Assembly: GCA_038234815.1 (NCBI GenBank)
Contig: JBBQSU010000104.1
Span: forward strand, 1 to 12,045
DNA: 12,045 nucleotides
From: JBBQSU01 sp038234815
GTDB taxonomy: Bacteria; Planctomycetota; Phycisphaerae; Tepidisphaerales; Tepidisphaeraceae
Reading direction: 5' to 3'
Within the stretch, counting starts at the first letter, position 1. Every line of letters begins with the position of its first letter. The notes under the pieces are model-generated. The model was given only the letters and a program-made list of their open reading frames with translations. It ran no database searches and was not told the DNA's origin. Positions 1 to 7,340 of the stretch are shown in pieces. Position numbers and translations under genes: made by a program.

Positions 1-348
1 CTGAACTTCGGCGGCGCTACGACCTTTGGTAATGGCAGCAACCTGAACATCGACTTGCTCGGCGACACCTTCGACGTGTTGGCCATCACGGGCAACATCG
101 ATCTGTCGAGCGCGAGCGACAACGTGACGTTCGCCGCCACCGGCACGCAAACGCTGAGCCGTTACGTCTTTGCGACCTACACGGGATCGCTTAGCGGCAC
201 GTTTAACTCCGTCGTCAATCTGCCGGCCGGGTATTCCATGGACTACGGGACGGCGGGCGAGATCGCAATCGCCATCCCCGAACCGACGAGCCTGGCCGCT
301 TTGGGCCTGTTCGGCCTGATCGCAATGCGTCGTCGTCGTATGGCTTGA
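1..348 (+). CDS. C-terminal end of a PEP-CTERM sorted surface/extracellular protein (5' partial)
   Basis: The reading frame is open from base 1, so the gene starts left of the window; only about 115 residues are visible. The body is Gly/Ser/Thr/Asn-rich and beta-strand-like, ending in the pattern Y-T-G-S-L-S-G-T-F followed by an L-P-A-G-Y-S-M-D-Y-G segment, which is common just before the tail in planctomycete autotransporter-like repeat proteins. The tail is textbook PEP-CTERM: Pro-Glu-Pro (277-285), a short hydrophobic helix, then four consecutive Arg codons (328-339) and a stop at 346-348. In known systems this tail is recognised by an exosortase, which cleaves and sorts the protein to the outer surface. 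No exosortase lies in the window. The cargo function is unknown. A functional link to the sugar genes downstream is not shown, because a hairpin separates them. Confidence 0.88.
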   Translation: MNFGGATTFGNGSNLNIDLLGDTFDVLAITGNIDLSSASDNVTFAATGTQTLSRYVFATYTGSLSGTFNSVVNLPAGYSMDYGTAGEIAIAIPEPTSLAALGLFGLIAMRRRRMA

Positions 349-402
349 AGCTACGGCATCGTCGCGTGAAGGGCGGATACGCGGCGATTTCCGGATTTCC
401 GG

Positions 403-432
403 GCGGGACGGGGCCTAACTGGCCCGTCCCGC
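403..432 (+). terminator. GC-rich hairpin, probable terminator of the PEP-CTERM gene
   Basis: GCGGGACGGGGCC (403-415) pairs with GGCCCGTCCCGC (421-432) across a five-base loop (TAACT), leaving one bulged G. It lies 54 bases after the stop of the PEP-CTERM gene and before the next ribosome binding site. The stem is strong, but only a mixed CTCTTGTCC tract follows instead of a run of T, so it is not a perfect intrinsic terminator. It may be an RNA-stabilising or attenuating hairpin. Confidence 0.6.
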
Positions 433-485
433 TCTTGTCCGATTGAGGCGACATTTCGGAAACCGTTTGGACAGGAGCAGTTGTC

Positions 486-1403
486 ATGCGACGCAAATCC
501 AAGGCTTTCACCCTCGTCGAATTGCTGGTGGTCATCGGTATCATCGCGATATTGATTGGCCTGCTCCTGCCCGCGCTGCAACGCGTGCGGCGGTCGGCCA
601 ACACGCTGCAGTGTTTATCCAACCTCCGGCAGGTCGGCACATTTATGTTCCTGTACTCGACGCAGAACGACGGCAAGTTGCCGTACGCCTATATCGCTAA
701 GAAAGCCTACGCCAGCAACCGTGGAGCGGCACATTGGGCGGTGCTGAGCAACGAGAAGTTTCTCCAGGCCAACGAGCTGAACCCCGGCCCCATTAAACGC
801 TTTGGGGGCGGGACGACGACGAACGTTTATACCAATCGGCTGCTGCGTTGCCCCGAGGGGCCGGACGAAATTGGCACTTCTCAAGGCGTGGGGCAGACGA
901 CGACCAAAGGACGATTTCGGAACACCATTGTATTGGACATCCTTAAGGACAGCGGCGCTGACGAAGCGCAATGGGTGTATGTCGAAACCACGGTTTGGAA
1001 GAAGTTGTACTCGCATTACATTTTCAATGCGTACGTCGATGCGCACGGTGAAGACGGTGTGACGGGTAACTACGGATTGTCGATAAACGGCAGGCCGGTG
1101 ACCGAAACCTTCGCCAACGCCGGGGTAAACCCCGCTCAAAACGAGTTCGACACAGGGCAGCGCCGGATGACGGTCGTTCAAAAATCTGCCGACACGTGGA
1201 TGGCCTGGGAAGGTGGCCCCGGCAACTATCACACCAGCACCCGGGCTTGTTTCCGGCACCCAAACCTGTCGGGCAACTTTGTCTATTTCGACGGCCACGC
1301 CGAGAATTTGCGAACAATTGACGTGGACGGCGCTGGGGGCGGGTTCGGCGCTGCGGCGACAAAAGGCAGATTGGCAGACCAGCGTTTGTGCGCCAAGAAA
1401 TAA
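486..1403 (+). CDS. Type II secretion/type IV-like prepilin with planctomycete H-Xn-DG C-terminal signature
   Basis: The 305-residue product begins with a short basic leader (MRRKSK) and the prepilin cleavage and methylation motif AFTLVE (residues 7-12), followed by a hydrophobic helix to about residue 31. A prepilin peptidase would be expected to cleave after Ala7 and leave Phe8 to be methylated. The QCLSNLRQ segment just after the helix and the C-terminal RHP...YFDGH segment match the large planctomycete family of DUF1559-like pseudopilins. The hallmark H-X9-DG is here H258-X10-D269-G270, one residue longer than usual. An AGGAG sequence at 473-477, eight bases from the ATG, fixes the start. 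Such proteins are numerous in planctomycetes, mostly have no tested role, and probably assemble into short pseudopili or sit in the membrane. Its place directly before polysaccharide-use genes suggests, but does not prove, a role in glycan handling. Confidence 0.9.
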   Translation: MRRKSKAFTLVELLVVIGIIAILIGLLLPALQRVRRSANTLQCLSNLRQVGTFMFLYSTQNDGKLPYAYIAKKAYASNRGAAHWAVLSNEKFLQANELNPGPIKRFGGGTTTNVYTNRLLRCPEGPDEIGTSQGVGQTTTKGRFRNTIVLDILKDSGADEAQWVYVETTVWKKLYSHYIFNAYVDAHGEDGVTGNYGLSINGRPVTETFANAGVNPAQNEFDTGQRRMTVVQKSADTWMAWEGGPGNYHTSTRACFRHPNLSGNFVYFDGHAENLRTIDVDGAGGGFGAAATKGRLADQRLCAKK

Positions 1404-1508
1404 TGAGATCGTGGGGGAACCTGAGGGGCATCGTCGCTCGCACAGGGGGTTTGCCAGAATCGTTTAGTGTCCTGCTGGGTGGATGCTCCAAACTCGGAGA
1501 ACGCGTCA

Positions 1509-1910
1509 ATGTTCATTCGTCGTCGGCCAGGGCTTGCTCGCGGGGTCCTGATTCTGCTGAGTATCGTTGCCGGATTTCTGTACTTCCAACATGTCACGCC
1601 GCTCGCTTTTGCCCAGATGGTCAGCGGCGCGCGGATAAAGCATTTCGACGATGTATTGGACACCACGCCGGGGTTGCTTGGTTATCCTTATAACGCAGTG
1701 CAGGTGAAACCCGGCGCAACGGGCGGGATCGTCGCGCCCGGCGAGCAGTTGACACGGACACCGCAGATCCAGAAGAAACGAAATACGCCGATTAAGGCCG
1801 CTGGCAAGATCGAACGGGTGCAGCACCGCAAGTACAGCCGGGCGATCTCGCGACGCGATTATTTGGCATTCCACCGGGACTTGGGCCGTGCACTGGGCGA
1901 ACGAAGTTGA
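1509..1910 (+). CDS. Small basic exported or membrane-anchored protein of unknown function
   Basis: I do not recognise this 133-residue protein. It has a basic N-terminus (RRR at residues 4-6), one hydrophobic segment (about residues 12-35) and an AFA-Q sequence at 33-36 that could be a signal peptidase I site. If it is not cut, the helix would be a single anchor. The rest is soluble, rich in Lys, Arg and Pro, with a strongly basic last 50 residues. The ATG at 1509 is preferred over an upstream in-frame GTG at 1467: GGAGA at 1496-1500 is well placed for it, and it puts the basic-hydrophobic signal at the N-terminus. It lies 105 bases after the pseudopilin gene and 104 bases before the large lyase-like gene, on the same strand. 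A small partner of the pseudopilin or of the secreted protein is possible but speculative. Confidence 0.65.
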   Translation: MFIRRRPGLARGVLILLSIVAGFLYFQHVTPLAFAQMVSGARIKHFDDVLDTTPGLLGYPYNAVQVKPGATGGIVAPGEQLTRTPQIQKKRNTPIKAAGKIERVQHRKYSRAISRRDYLAFHRDLGRALGERS

Positions 1911-1917
1911 ACTCTAT

Positions 1918-1960
1918 TTTGCCAAGCCCGCGCGGTCTGCGGCCATGATGTGATGGCAAA
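1918..1960 (+). repeat. Inverted repeat TTTGCCA / TGGCAAA upstream of the 1300-residue gene
   Basis: TTTGCCA at 1918-1924 and its exact complement TGGCAAA at 1954-1960 flank 29 bases that contain a smaller CCGC/GCGG pairing. The element fills much of the gap between the 133-residue gene and the gene at 2015. It could be an RNA hairpin, or two half sites for a regulator. A weak promoter match overlaps the left arm: TTGCCA at 1919-1924, 19 bases, then CATGAT at 1944-1949. Nothing else is seen in this gap. Confidence 0.35.
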
Positions 1961-2014
1961 CTTGTGCAACGCCGCACGTGAATAAGTAAAGACGGCCACT
2001 GAAAAAGGTTTCTT

Positions 2015-5000
2015 ATGCGTTATCGAATATTGCCGCTAGTTTGTTGTGTCACCGTCGTCTTGTCATTGGTCGCCAGCAGCCAGGCAGTCCCATTTAGAGT
2101 ACGTTGGGATCCGAGCGTTACCGGTGGGTCGTACCATTTCGCCAATCCGAAATCCGACACGCCCGTCACGATGCCCAAGGGGGACCAGCAAAAAGATTTC
2201 GACGGGGATCTGCCCGACGGCGAATATCGCATTGTCGGAGCGGGCTTCGATTTTTCCATGCGTGTATTGAACGGTAAGATAGGTTTTAGTCATGGGCAGC
2301 CGGCGGGCGTGAAATGGGACGTGTCCAGCAACACGCTGACGTTCATTACGACGAGCATTGAATTGGATCTGGGCGGTTATCAATTGCCCGTGTTGATTCG
2401 CGATGTGACCAAGGTGCTTGATCCGGCAAAGCCGACGCAAACGTTCACGCTGGTTCCGGGACATCACCAGTTGTTGTATGGCGGAGGGACGCTCACGCTC
2501 GACATTGATGCCAACGGCGAAATCACTCTCCCGGACAATCCGGGCGGGTTTTCCCTGCGCGGAAAGCGCGTCACCATGCACCCGCAGCCGTTTGCAGTGA
2601 AGTTCGGTGAGGGCGTCAGCAAATGCCGGGTTGAAATCCGCAACGCCGCCGCCGATTTGCCCACCGACGTCAAACTGATGCCGACCAATGGAGGATATGC
2701 GCTGTCGATTACGTCCAATGGCAAGGTTGAGAAACTGACGCTGTATATGGACTACCATGGCGGCGTCTCTTCCAATCCCAAGGGGCCGTTCAATCCGCTT
2801 ACTGCCCTCGTCGGCGCTGACGGCTCGACATTGCTCACCGTGGTAGCCCCCGGTGGAGAGGAGTGGGCCGAGACGCAAAAGAAAGAACAGGCGGCGGCGC
2901 GTGCGCTCTACACGCAAGTGATCCAACAACCCGAATCGACATGGCACCAGGATCTGGTGATGTCCGATGCGATGAACATCTACGACTTTCCAGAAGACAC
3001 GGTAGGCTACGCCGTTACCTTTCCGCCGAACACAGTTCGCGCCGGGCAGTTGTCAGGGGTTGAAATGCTCACGGACCAAGCGGTCCGCAAACCGATACAG
3101 TTGTCCGACGTTGAGCAATCGGGCGAGTTCCTCACCCGTGCCACGGTCTGGTTTCGGGCGAGCCTGCCAGCCGGCACGACGCGTAAGTATCGGCTGCTGA
3201 CCCTGCCAGCCGACGCGGCCCCTGGGAACGCCGCTGGGCTACGGAGTGAGCCGGCCGGCAAGAATCAGATGCGGCTCGTCAGCGATCGCCTTAATGTGCT
3301 CGTGCCTGCGGGCCGGCAGGAATTCGCCGCCGGTCAGCCGTTCGCGCAAGCGCCTGCGCCGATTATTTCGCTCGAACGGGTGGGGGGTGTGAAGAACCTG
3401 GTCGCGGGGCGTTTTGCGGCCCCGGACGTGCTGCGTGTTACGGCGATCGACGCCGCCGTCCGTGAGTCCGGGCCTGTGCGCCTGGTCTACTCCGTGAAAT
3501 ACAGCTTTGACACTGCCCGCAGCTATGAGGTGCGGCTGACGCTCTCCAATGGCGATGACCAACTGCTGGTCGATGAATCGATCGAAGGATTTGCCCCCGA
3601 AGATGAAGCGTACTGGCAAGTCGATTTCGCCGGCCTCAAGCCCACTCGTCGTCAAGTGATGAGCAACAATGGTTATGGCCTTTATTCCGGCGCATACGAT
3701 CGTGACATCAAGAGAAGGAAGCTCCCGATCGAGCTGGGAATTTACACCCCTAACGCCCTGGGCGTCATGCACGCGGCGGCCTTCTGGGATGAGGCGACGC
3801 AGGACGGCCTTCTGTTGGCCACCAATCGCCTGCGCGATTGGAAGACCTCTGTCCGCCGTGTTTGGAGCAGCGCCGGTCCGGAAAATCTATGCTTTTATCA
3901 GGACGGGCAACACCAATACTTCCAAACACGTCTGCAAGGCAAAGAACGTCATTGGGCAATGGCTGCCGTTCCGCGAGAAGCCATCGTTAATCGCAAGATT
4001 GCGTCGGGCAAAGGCGCGCCGGCTGGCCCGGAAGTGCGGCTTTGGGAACGACTCGGCGATCTAAACCTCAACGACTGGAAAGACCGCGTCGTCGATTTTG
4101 ATGAAACGCTTGAACCACCGGCGTGCTTTAAGCGGATGAAGCAGGTCAGTTACGAAGAGTGGATGAGCAACTATGGTCTGGATGCGGAGTTCGCGCTTCT
4201 CAGCACGATCATAAACAGCCATTGGGATTTCTCGTCCACCGCCGGGCCAGTTAGTTTTCGCGATATGCCCAATTGGTTCGGCCGCTACGCCAGAAGTCGT
4301 TCGCAATGGACGCCTGAACAACGTCGGCAGGTGCGTGGCATTCTCCTGATGATGACCTACAGCGCCGAAGACGACAACAACGTGCCGCACCACAGTATGC
4401 TCGGCGGACACCCGAACTTCATCATGGATCAGAAGTCCACTGTGGCCCTGGCGTGCGCAACATTCGCCAACCACCCGGACGCCAAGAAGTGGAAGGCGTC
4501 ATTTCTAGGCTATTTCGACGAATGGCTGAACACATACCAGCGGTCGGATGACCCGAAACACAACGCTCGCGGCGGGCGGTGGACGGAAAATCTGGTTTGC
4601 TACTCCGGTCAGGCATTGATCGGGCTAATGGAATCCCAACAGGCGCTTCAATCCTACGACGGAACCGACTTGATCAATTCGTATCCCCACATCACCGAGT
4701 GGGTGCGATGGTATCGTGACGTGATGATGCCCCCGCAGGACGGCGTGCGTTACGCGCCACCGGAAGGCGCGCACGCCCGCAGTTTCGAGGAATCGGGCGT
4801 GCCCTACAGCTTCCGGGACAACTTTTTTCACGTCGCAAAAATTCTAGGTAAGTCCCAGCCGAAGTTGTCGGCGGAAATCAAATGGATCGAGACGAATGGC
4901 GTGGCGGGGCAAAAACCGACCGCCGGATCAACACTCATCGTCGATCACGGCGCCTTCCTTCGTTACGACCTTGGCGGAACTAATGAAAGCTATCTGCACA

Positions 5001-5917
5001 TGCAGAACATTGCCGGCCCGCTGAATTATCGCTGGGAGCGAGCGGGACAGTTGTACTACGGAGCCAAAGGCAAAGTTTGGAGTTACAACCTCGAAGAAGA
5101 CAACGGAGATAAATTCAACCCTGACCGTGTGACGATGTTCCGAGGGGGTGGCAAGGGACTAAAGACGTCGCCCACCGACCAACTGCTTTATGATTTTGAT
5201 TTTGTGCAATTCTACAAATCGCCTGGGATAGAACCTTATCTCGCCCGCGCAATGATGATGGTGAAGGATGAATACATTGCCATTTTTGACGAAGTTGCCG
5301 CCGACGCGACGGGCGAATTTGTATGGGCCAACGTCTTCGAGATGCCGCAGATCTACCAAGTCAAGCCCGGAGCGGCGATGACGGAGTACACGGCGGTTGA
5401 GCCTCCCCCGCGTCCGGGCAAACCCGCCGCACGTAAAGTGACGTGTCGAAAATACACGGGCAAGGGCAGTTTTCTCACGATCGTGGCACCCAGTGCCCTC
5501 AAGGCGGTTGCAACTCAATATGGCGCGAGCGTGAACGATCAGCATGTGTTTTTGACCGCCGAGGCACAGGATTTCACGACGGGCGACTTGCAGTTCCAAG
5601 GTCGGAGTGGATACGCAGCGCGGGATCATCTGGCGTTGTTCGACGGCACGGTGCTGCGGATGGGAAAAAACACGGTGCGACGTGAGGGGGGCGATTTCGG
5701 GGTCAGCGCGGTGTGGATGCCAGACGGCGTTGAGGGCCGCATCGTTGGTCGCGACGGCGGAACGGTCACGCTCTCCATTCCCGACGGTATCAAAACCGTG
5801 AGCGGGGATCTTGCCGGCGAGGCACTGAAGCTTGAACAGGCTGGCAATCGCGTAAAATTCACGATCACCATCGCGCAAAAAGACGGCAGTAAGCCGTTCA
5901 AGATTACTTGGCGCTAG
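2015..5917 (+). CDS. Large secreted heparinase II/III-like (polysaccharide-lyase-fold) protein with altered active site
   Basis: The product has 1300 residues. Residues 1-25 are a signal peptide with a likely cut after SSQA. Residues 26 to about 330 are beta-rich and unassigned. About 330-670 is a second beta-rich region; its GPVRLVY segment (486-492) recalls the RIFT-barrel part of exo-rhamnogalacturonan-lyase/YetA-like proteins (weak). About 675-960 looks like an alpha-toroid, with LGGHPNF (796-802) and GGRWTEN (853-859). From about 970 a beta-sheet domain begins (DHGAFLRYDL), as in heparinase II/III and related lyases. The segment YRWERAGQLYYGAKGK (1005-1020) lines up with the family's HHHADxGSxxxYxxGx, but the His and Asp residues are gone. 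The overall resemblance is to lyases of uronate polysaccharides, yet classical catalysis looks unlikely. An AAAAGG site (2003-2008) precedes the ATG. It probably acts in the periplasm or outside, and the importer genes follow 16 bases later. It could be a glycan-binding protein or a divergent enzyme. Confidence 0.75.
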   Translation: MRYRILPLVCCVTVVLSLVASSQAVPFRVRWDPSVTGGSYHFANPKSDTPVTMPKGDQQKDFDGDLPDGEYRIVGAGFDFSMRVLNGKIGFSHGQPAGVKWDVSSNTLTFITTSIELDLGGYQLPVLIRDVTKVLDPAKPTQTFTLVPGHHQLLYGGGTLTLDIDANGEITLPDNPGGFSLRGKRVTMHPQPFAVKFGEGVSKCRVEIRNAAADLPTDVKLMPTNGGYALSITSNGKVEKLTLYMDYHGGVSSNPKGPFNPLTALVGADGSTLLTVVAPGGEEWAETQKKEQAAARALYTQVIQQPESTWHQDLVMSDAMNIYDFPEDTVGYAVTFPPNTVRAGQLSGVEMLTDQAVRKPIQLSDVEQSGEFLTRATVWFRASLPAGTTRKYRLLTLPADAAPGNAAGLRSEPAGKNQMRLVSDRLNVLVPAGRQEFAAGQPFAQAPAPIISLERVGGVKNLVAGRFAAPDVLRVTAIDAAVRESGPVRLVYSVKYSFDTARSYEVRLTLSNGDDQLLVDESIEGFAPEDEAYWQVDFAGLKPTRRQVMSNNGYGLYSGAYDRDIKRRKLPIELGIYTPNALGVMHAAAFWDEATQDGLLLATNRLRDWKTSVRRVWSSAGPENLCFYQDGQHQYFQTRLQGKERHWAMAAVPREAIVNRKIASGKGAPAGPEVRLWERLGDLNLNDWKDRVVDFDETLEPPACFKRMKQVSYEEWMSNYGLDAEFALLSTIINSHWDFSSTAGPVSFRDMPNWFGRYARSRSQWTPEQRRQVRGILLMMTYSAEDDNNVPHHSMLGGHPNFIMDQKSTVALACATFANHPDAKKWKASFLGYFDEWLNTYQRSDDPKHNARGGRWTENLVCYSGQALIGLMESQQALQSYDGTDLINSYPHITEWVRWYRDVMMPPQDGVRYAPPEGAHARSFEESGVPYSFRDNFFHVAKILGKSQPKLSAEIKWIETNGVAGQKPTAGSTLIVDHGAFLRYDLGGTNESYLHMQNIAGPLNYRWERAGQLYYGAKGKVWSYNLEEDNGDKFNPDRVTMFRGGGKGLKTSPTDQLLYDFDFVQFYKSPGIEPYLARAMMMVKDEYIAIFDEVAADATGEFVWANVFEMPQIYQVKPGAAMTEYTAVEPPPRPGKPAARKVTCRKYTGKGSFLTIVAPSALKAVATQYGASVNDQHVFLTAEAQDFTTGDLQFQGRSGYAARDHLALFDGTVLRMGKNTVRREGGDFGVSAVWMPDGVEGRIVGRDGGTVTLSIPDGIKTVSGDLAGEALKLEQAGNRVKFTITIAQKDGSKPFKITWR

Positions 5918-5933
5918 CCTTTCAATACGGGCA

Positions 5934-7340
5934 ATGCGAATTAACGGGCTTGGCATGAGACTGATCCGAACGGCCTTTGTGATTCTCCTGTTGGGCACTG
6001 CGGCCGGCGTTTTGATATTTGGACCGCGGACAGGCAAAACCCCGCCGGCCGGGCTAGTAGTGGTGGAATACTGGGAGAAGTGGACCAACAAAGAAGAAGC
6101 GCAGATGCGCCAGATCGTGGACTGGTTCAACGAAACAGTCGGGCGTGATAAAGGGATTTTTGTTCGCTACTTTTCAACCAGCAGCATCAACCAGAAAACA
6201 CTGATTGCCACGGCGGCCGGAGTGCCGCCCGATGTCGCCGGCCTTACCGATGCGAACCTGGCACAGTTCGCGGCGCTGGACGCCCTCGAGCCGCTAGATG
6301 ATCTCGCAGCCGCGCACGGCATCACGGCGGCCCAGTACAAGCGCGTGTTCTGGGACGAGTGTCATTATAATGGCAAGCTATACGGACTGGTCAGTACGCC
6401 GTATGACATTGCTCTTCACTACAGCACAAAGCTCTTCGCCGAGAACGCCGAGGCAATACGCGCTGCCGGCTTGGATCCCATGCGTGCGCCTCGAACAATC
6501 CATGAGCTGGACGCCTACGCGGCCGCGCTCGATCAAATCAGCTCGGCCGGCGGCATTGACGTTGCCGGCTACCTTCCTCTGGAGCCGGGATGGTACTCGA
6601 TGTGGACATGTTTATGGTTCGGTGGCAGTTGGTGGGATGACCCCAGCAAACGCTTTACATTGACCGACCCCGCTGTGGTACGGTCGTTTGACTGGATACA
6701 AAGCTACTATCGCCGTCTTGGCAAGTCGGCCATTTCCGACTTTCGCAGCGGCACAGGCAATTTCGATTCACCGCAAAATCCCTTCATCTCCGGCACCGTC
6801 GCAATGGTGCAACAGGGAACGTTCCTGGCAAGTTTCATCCATAACAATCGGCCGTCGATGGACGGACAATGGGCCGCGGCCGCCTTCCCCTCTGAAAGCG
6901 CTGATCTTCGCGACGTTACCTACTGCACCGCCGACGTATTGGTGATTCCGCGGAGCGCCAAGCACAAAAACGAGGCGTTCGAATTCATCGCTTTCGTCAA
7001 TCGTCGGGAAGTGATTGAGAAACTCAACAACCTCCATTGCAAGATTTCGCCGTTGGCGAACGTGAGCGAGTCTTTTCTGGCGACGCACCAAAATCCACAG
7101 ATCCGTGTGTTCGAACGCCTCGCCGCCAGCCCCAACGCCCACGGTACGCCGCCAGTGCCCATATTGCCGCAGGTGTTGGATGAGCTTAGTAATTTTACGC
7201 AGAAGCTTGCACTGATGCAGGTGACGCCAGCCGAGGAGCTGCCCGTGATCCAGGCCAGGTTGCAGGCAAAATACGATTTATTCATGAAACGACAACGCGA
7301 GCGGCGAGCGGCAACGGGTTTGGAAGGCGGCTTACAATGA
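5934..7340 (+). CDS. ABC sugar transporter substrate-binding protein (family 1, CUT1 type)
   Basis: The 468-residue product has an N-terminal hydrophobic segment (about 13-29), then the usual family-1 solute-binding pattern: an early strand leading to YWEKW, a PPDVAGL segment where substrate-binding proteins cross to the first hinge, the YNGKLYGL and PYDIALHYSTKLF segments, a Trp-rich ligand region (GWYSMWTCLWFGGSWW), and the late G-T-V-A-M-V-Q-Q-G and C-terminal FEFIAFVN segments. The role is to capture oligosaccharides and deliver them to the two permeases that follow. There is no lipobox Cys, so it appears membrane-anchored or cleaved, not a lipoprotein. It starts 16 bases after the previous stop, and its own stop overlaps the next start. 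Neither the ATG at 5934 nor the in-frame ATG at 5955 has a good ribosome site; translation may be coupled to the upstream gene. The exact sugar is not predictable. Confidence 0.92.
   Translation: MRINGLGMRLIRTAFVILLLGTAAGVLIFGPRTGKTPPAGLVVVEYWEKWTNKEEAQMRQIVDWFNETVGRDKGIFVRYFSTSSINQKTLIATAAGVPPDVAGLTDANLAQFAALDALEPLDDLAAAHGITAAQYKRVFWDECHYNGKLYGLVSTPYDIALHYSTKLFAENAEAIRAAGLDPMRAPRTIHELDAYAAALDQISSAGGIDVAGYLPLEPGWYSMWTCLWFGGSWWDDPSKRFTLTDPAVVRSFDWIQSYYRRLGKSAISDFRSGTGNFDSPQNPFISGTVAMVQQGTFLASFIHNNRPSMDGQWAAAAFPSESADLRDVTYCTADVLVIPRSAKHKNEAFEFIAFVNRREVIEKLNNLHCKISPLANVSESFLATHQNPQIRVFERLAASPNAHGTPPVPILPQVLDELSNFTQKLALMQVTPAEELPVIQARLQAKYDLFMKRQRERRAATGLEGGLQ

Noticed and set aside
504..521. AFTLVE instead of GFTLVE at the prepilin cleavage site as an anomaly
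   Set aside because: Ala at this position is common in planctomycete pseudopilins and tolerated by prepilin peptidases, so it is not unusual.
615..1298. 227-codon open frame on the minus strand
   Set aside because: Antisense to the clear pseudopilin gene; no family features.
2042..2047. Tandem Cys codons in the signal peptide of the 1300-residue protein as a lipobox
   Set aside because: The residue before the Cys is Val, not Gly/Ala/Ser, the Cys pair is only at residues 10-11, and a better signal peptidase I site (SSQA) follows.
2063..2947. 294-codon open frame on the minus strand
   Set aside because: Antisense to the signal-peptide end of the secreted protein; no domain, low-complexity Arg/His/Gln composition.
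5159..6130. 323-codon open frame on the minus strand
   Set aside because: It lies opposite the end of the 1300-residue gene and the start of the binding-protein gene, both well supported; the translated protein is Arg/His-rich with no recognisable domain, typical of an antisense shadow.
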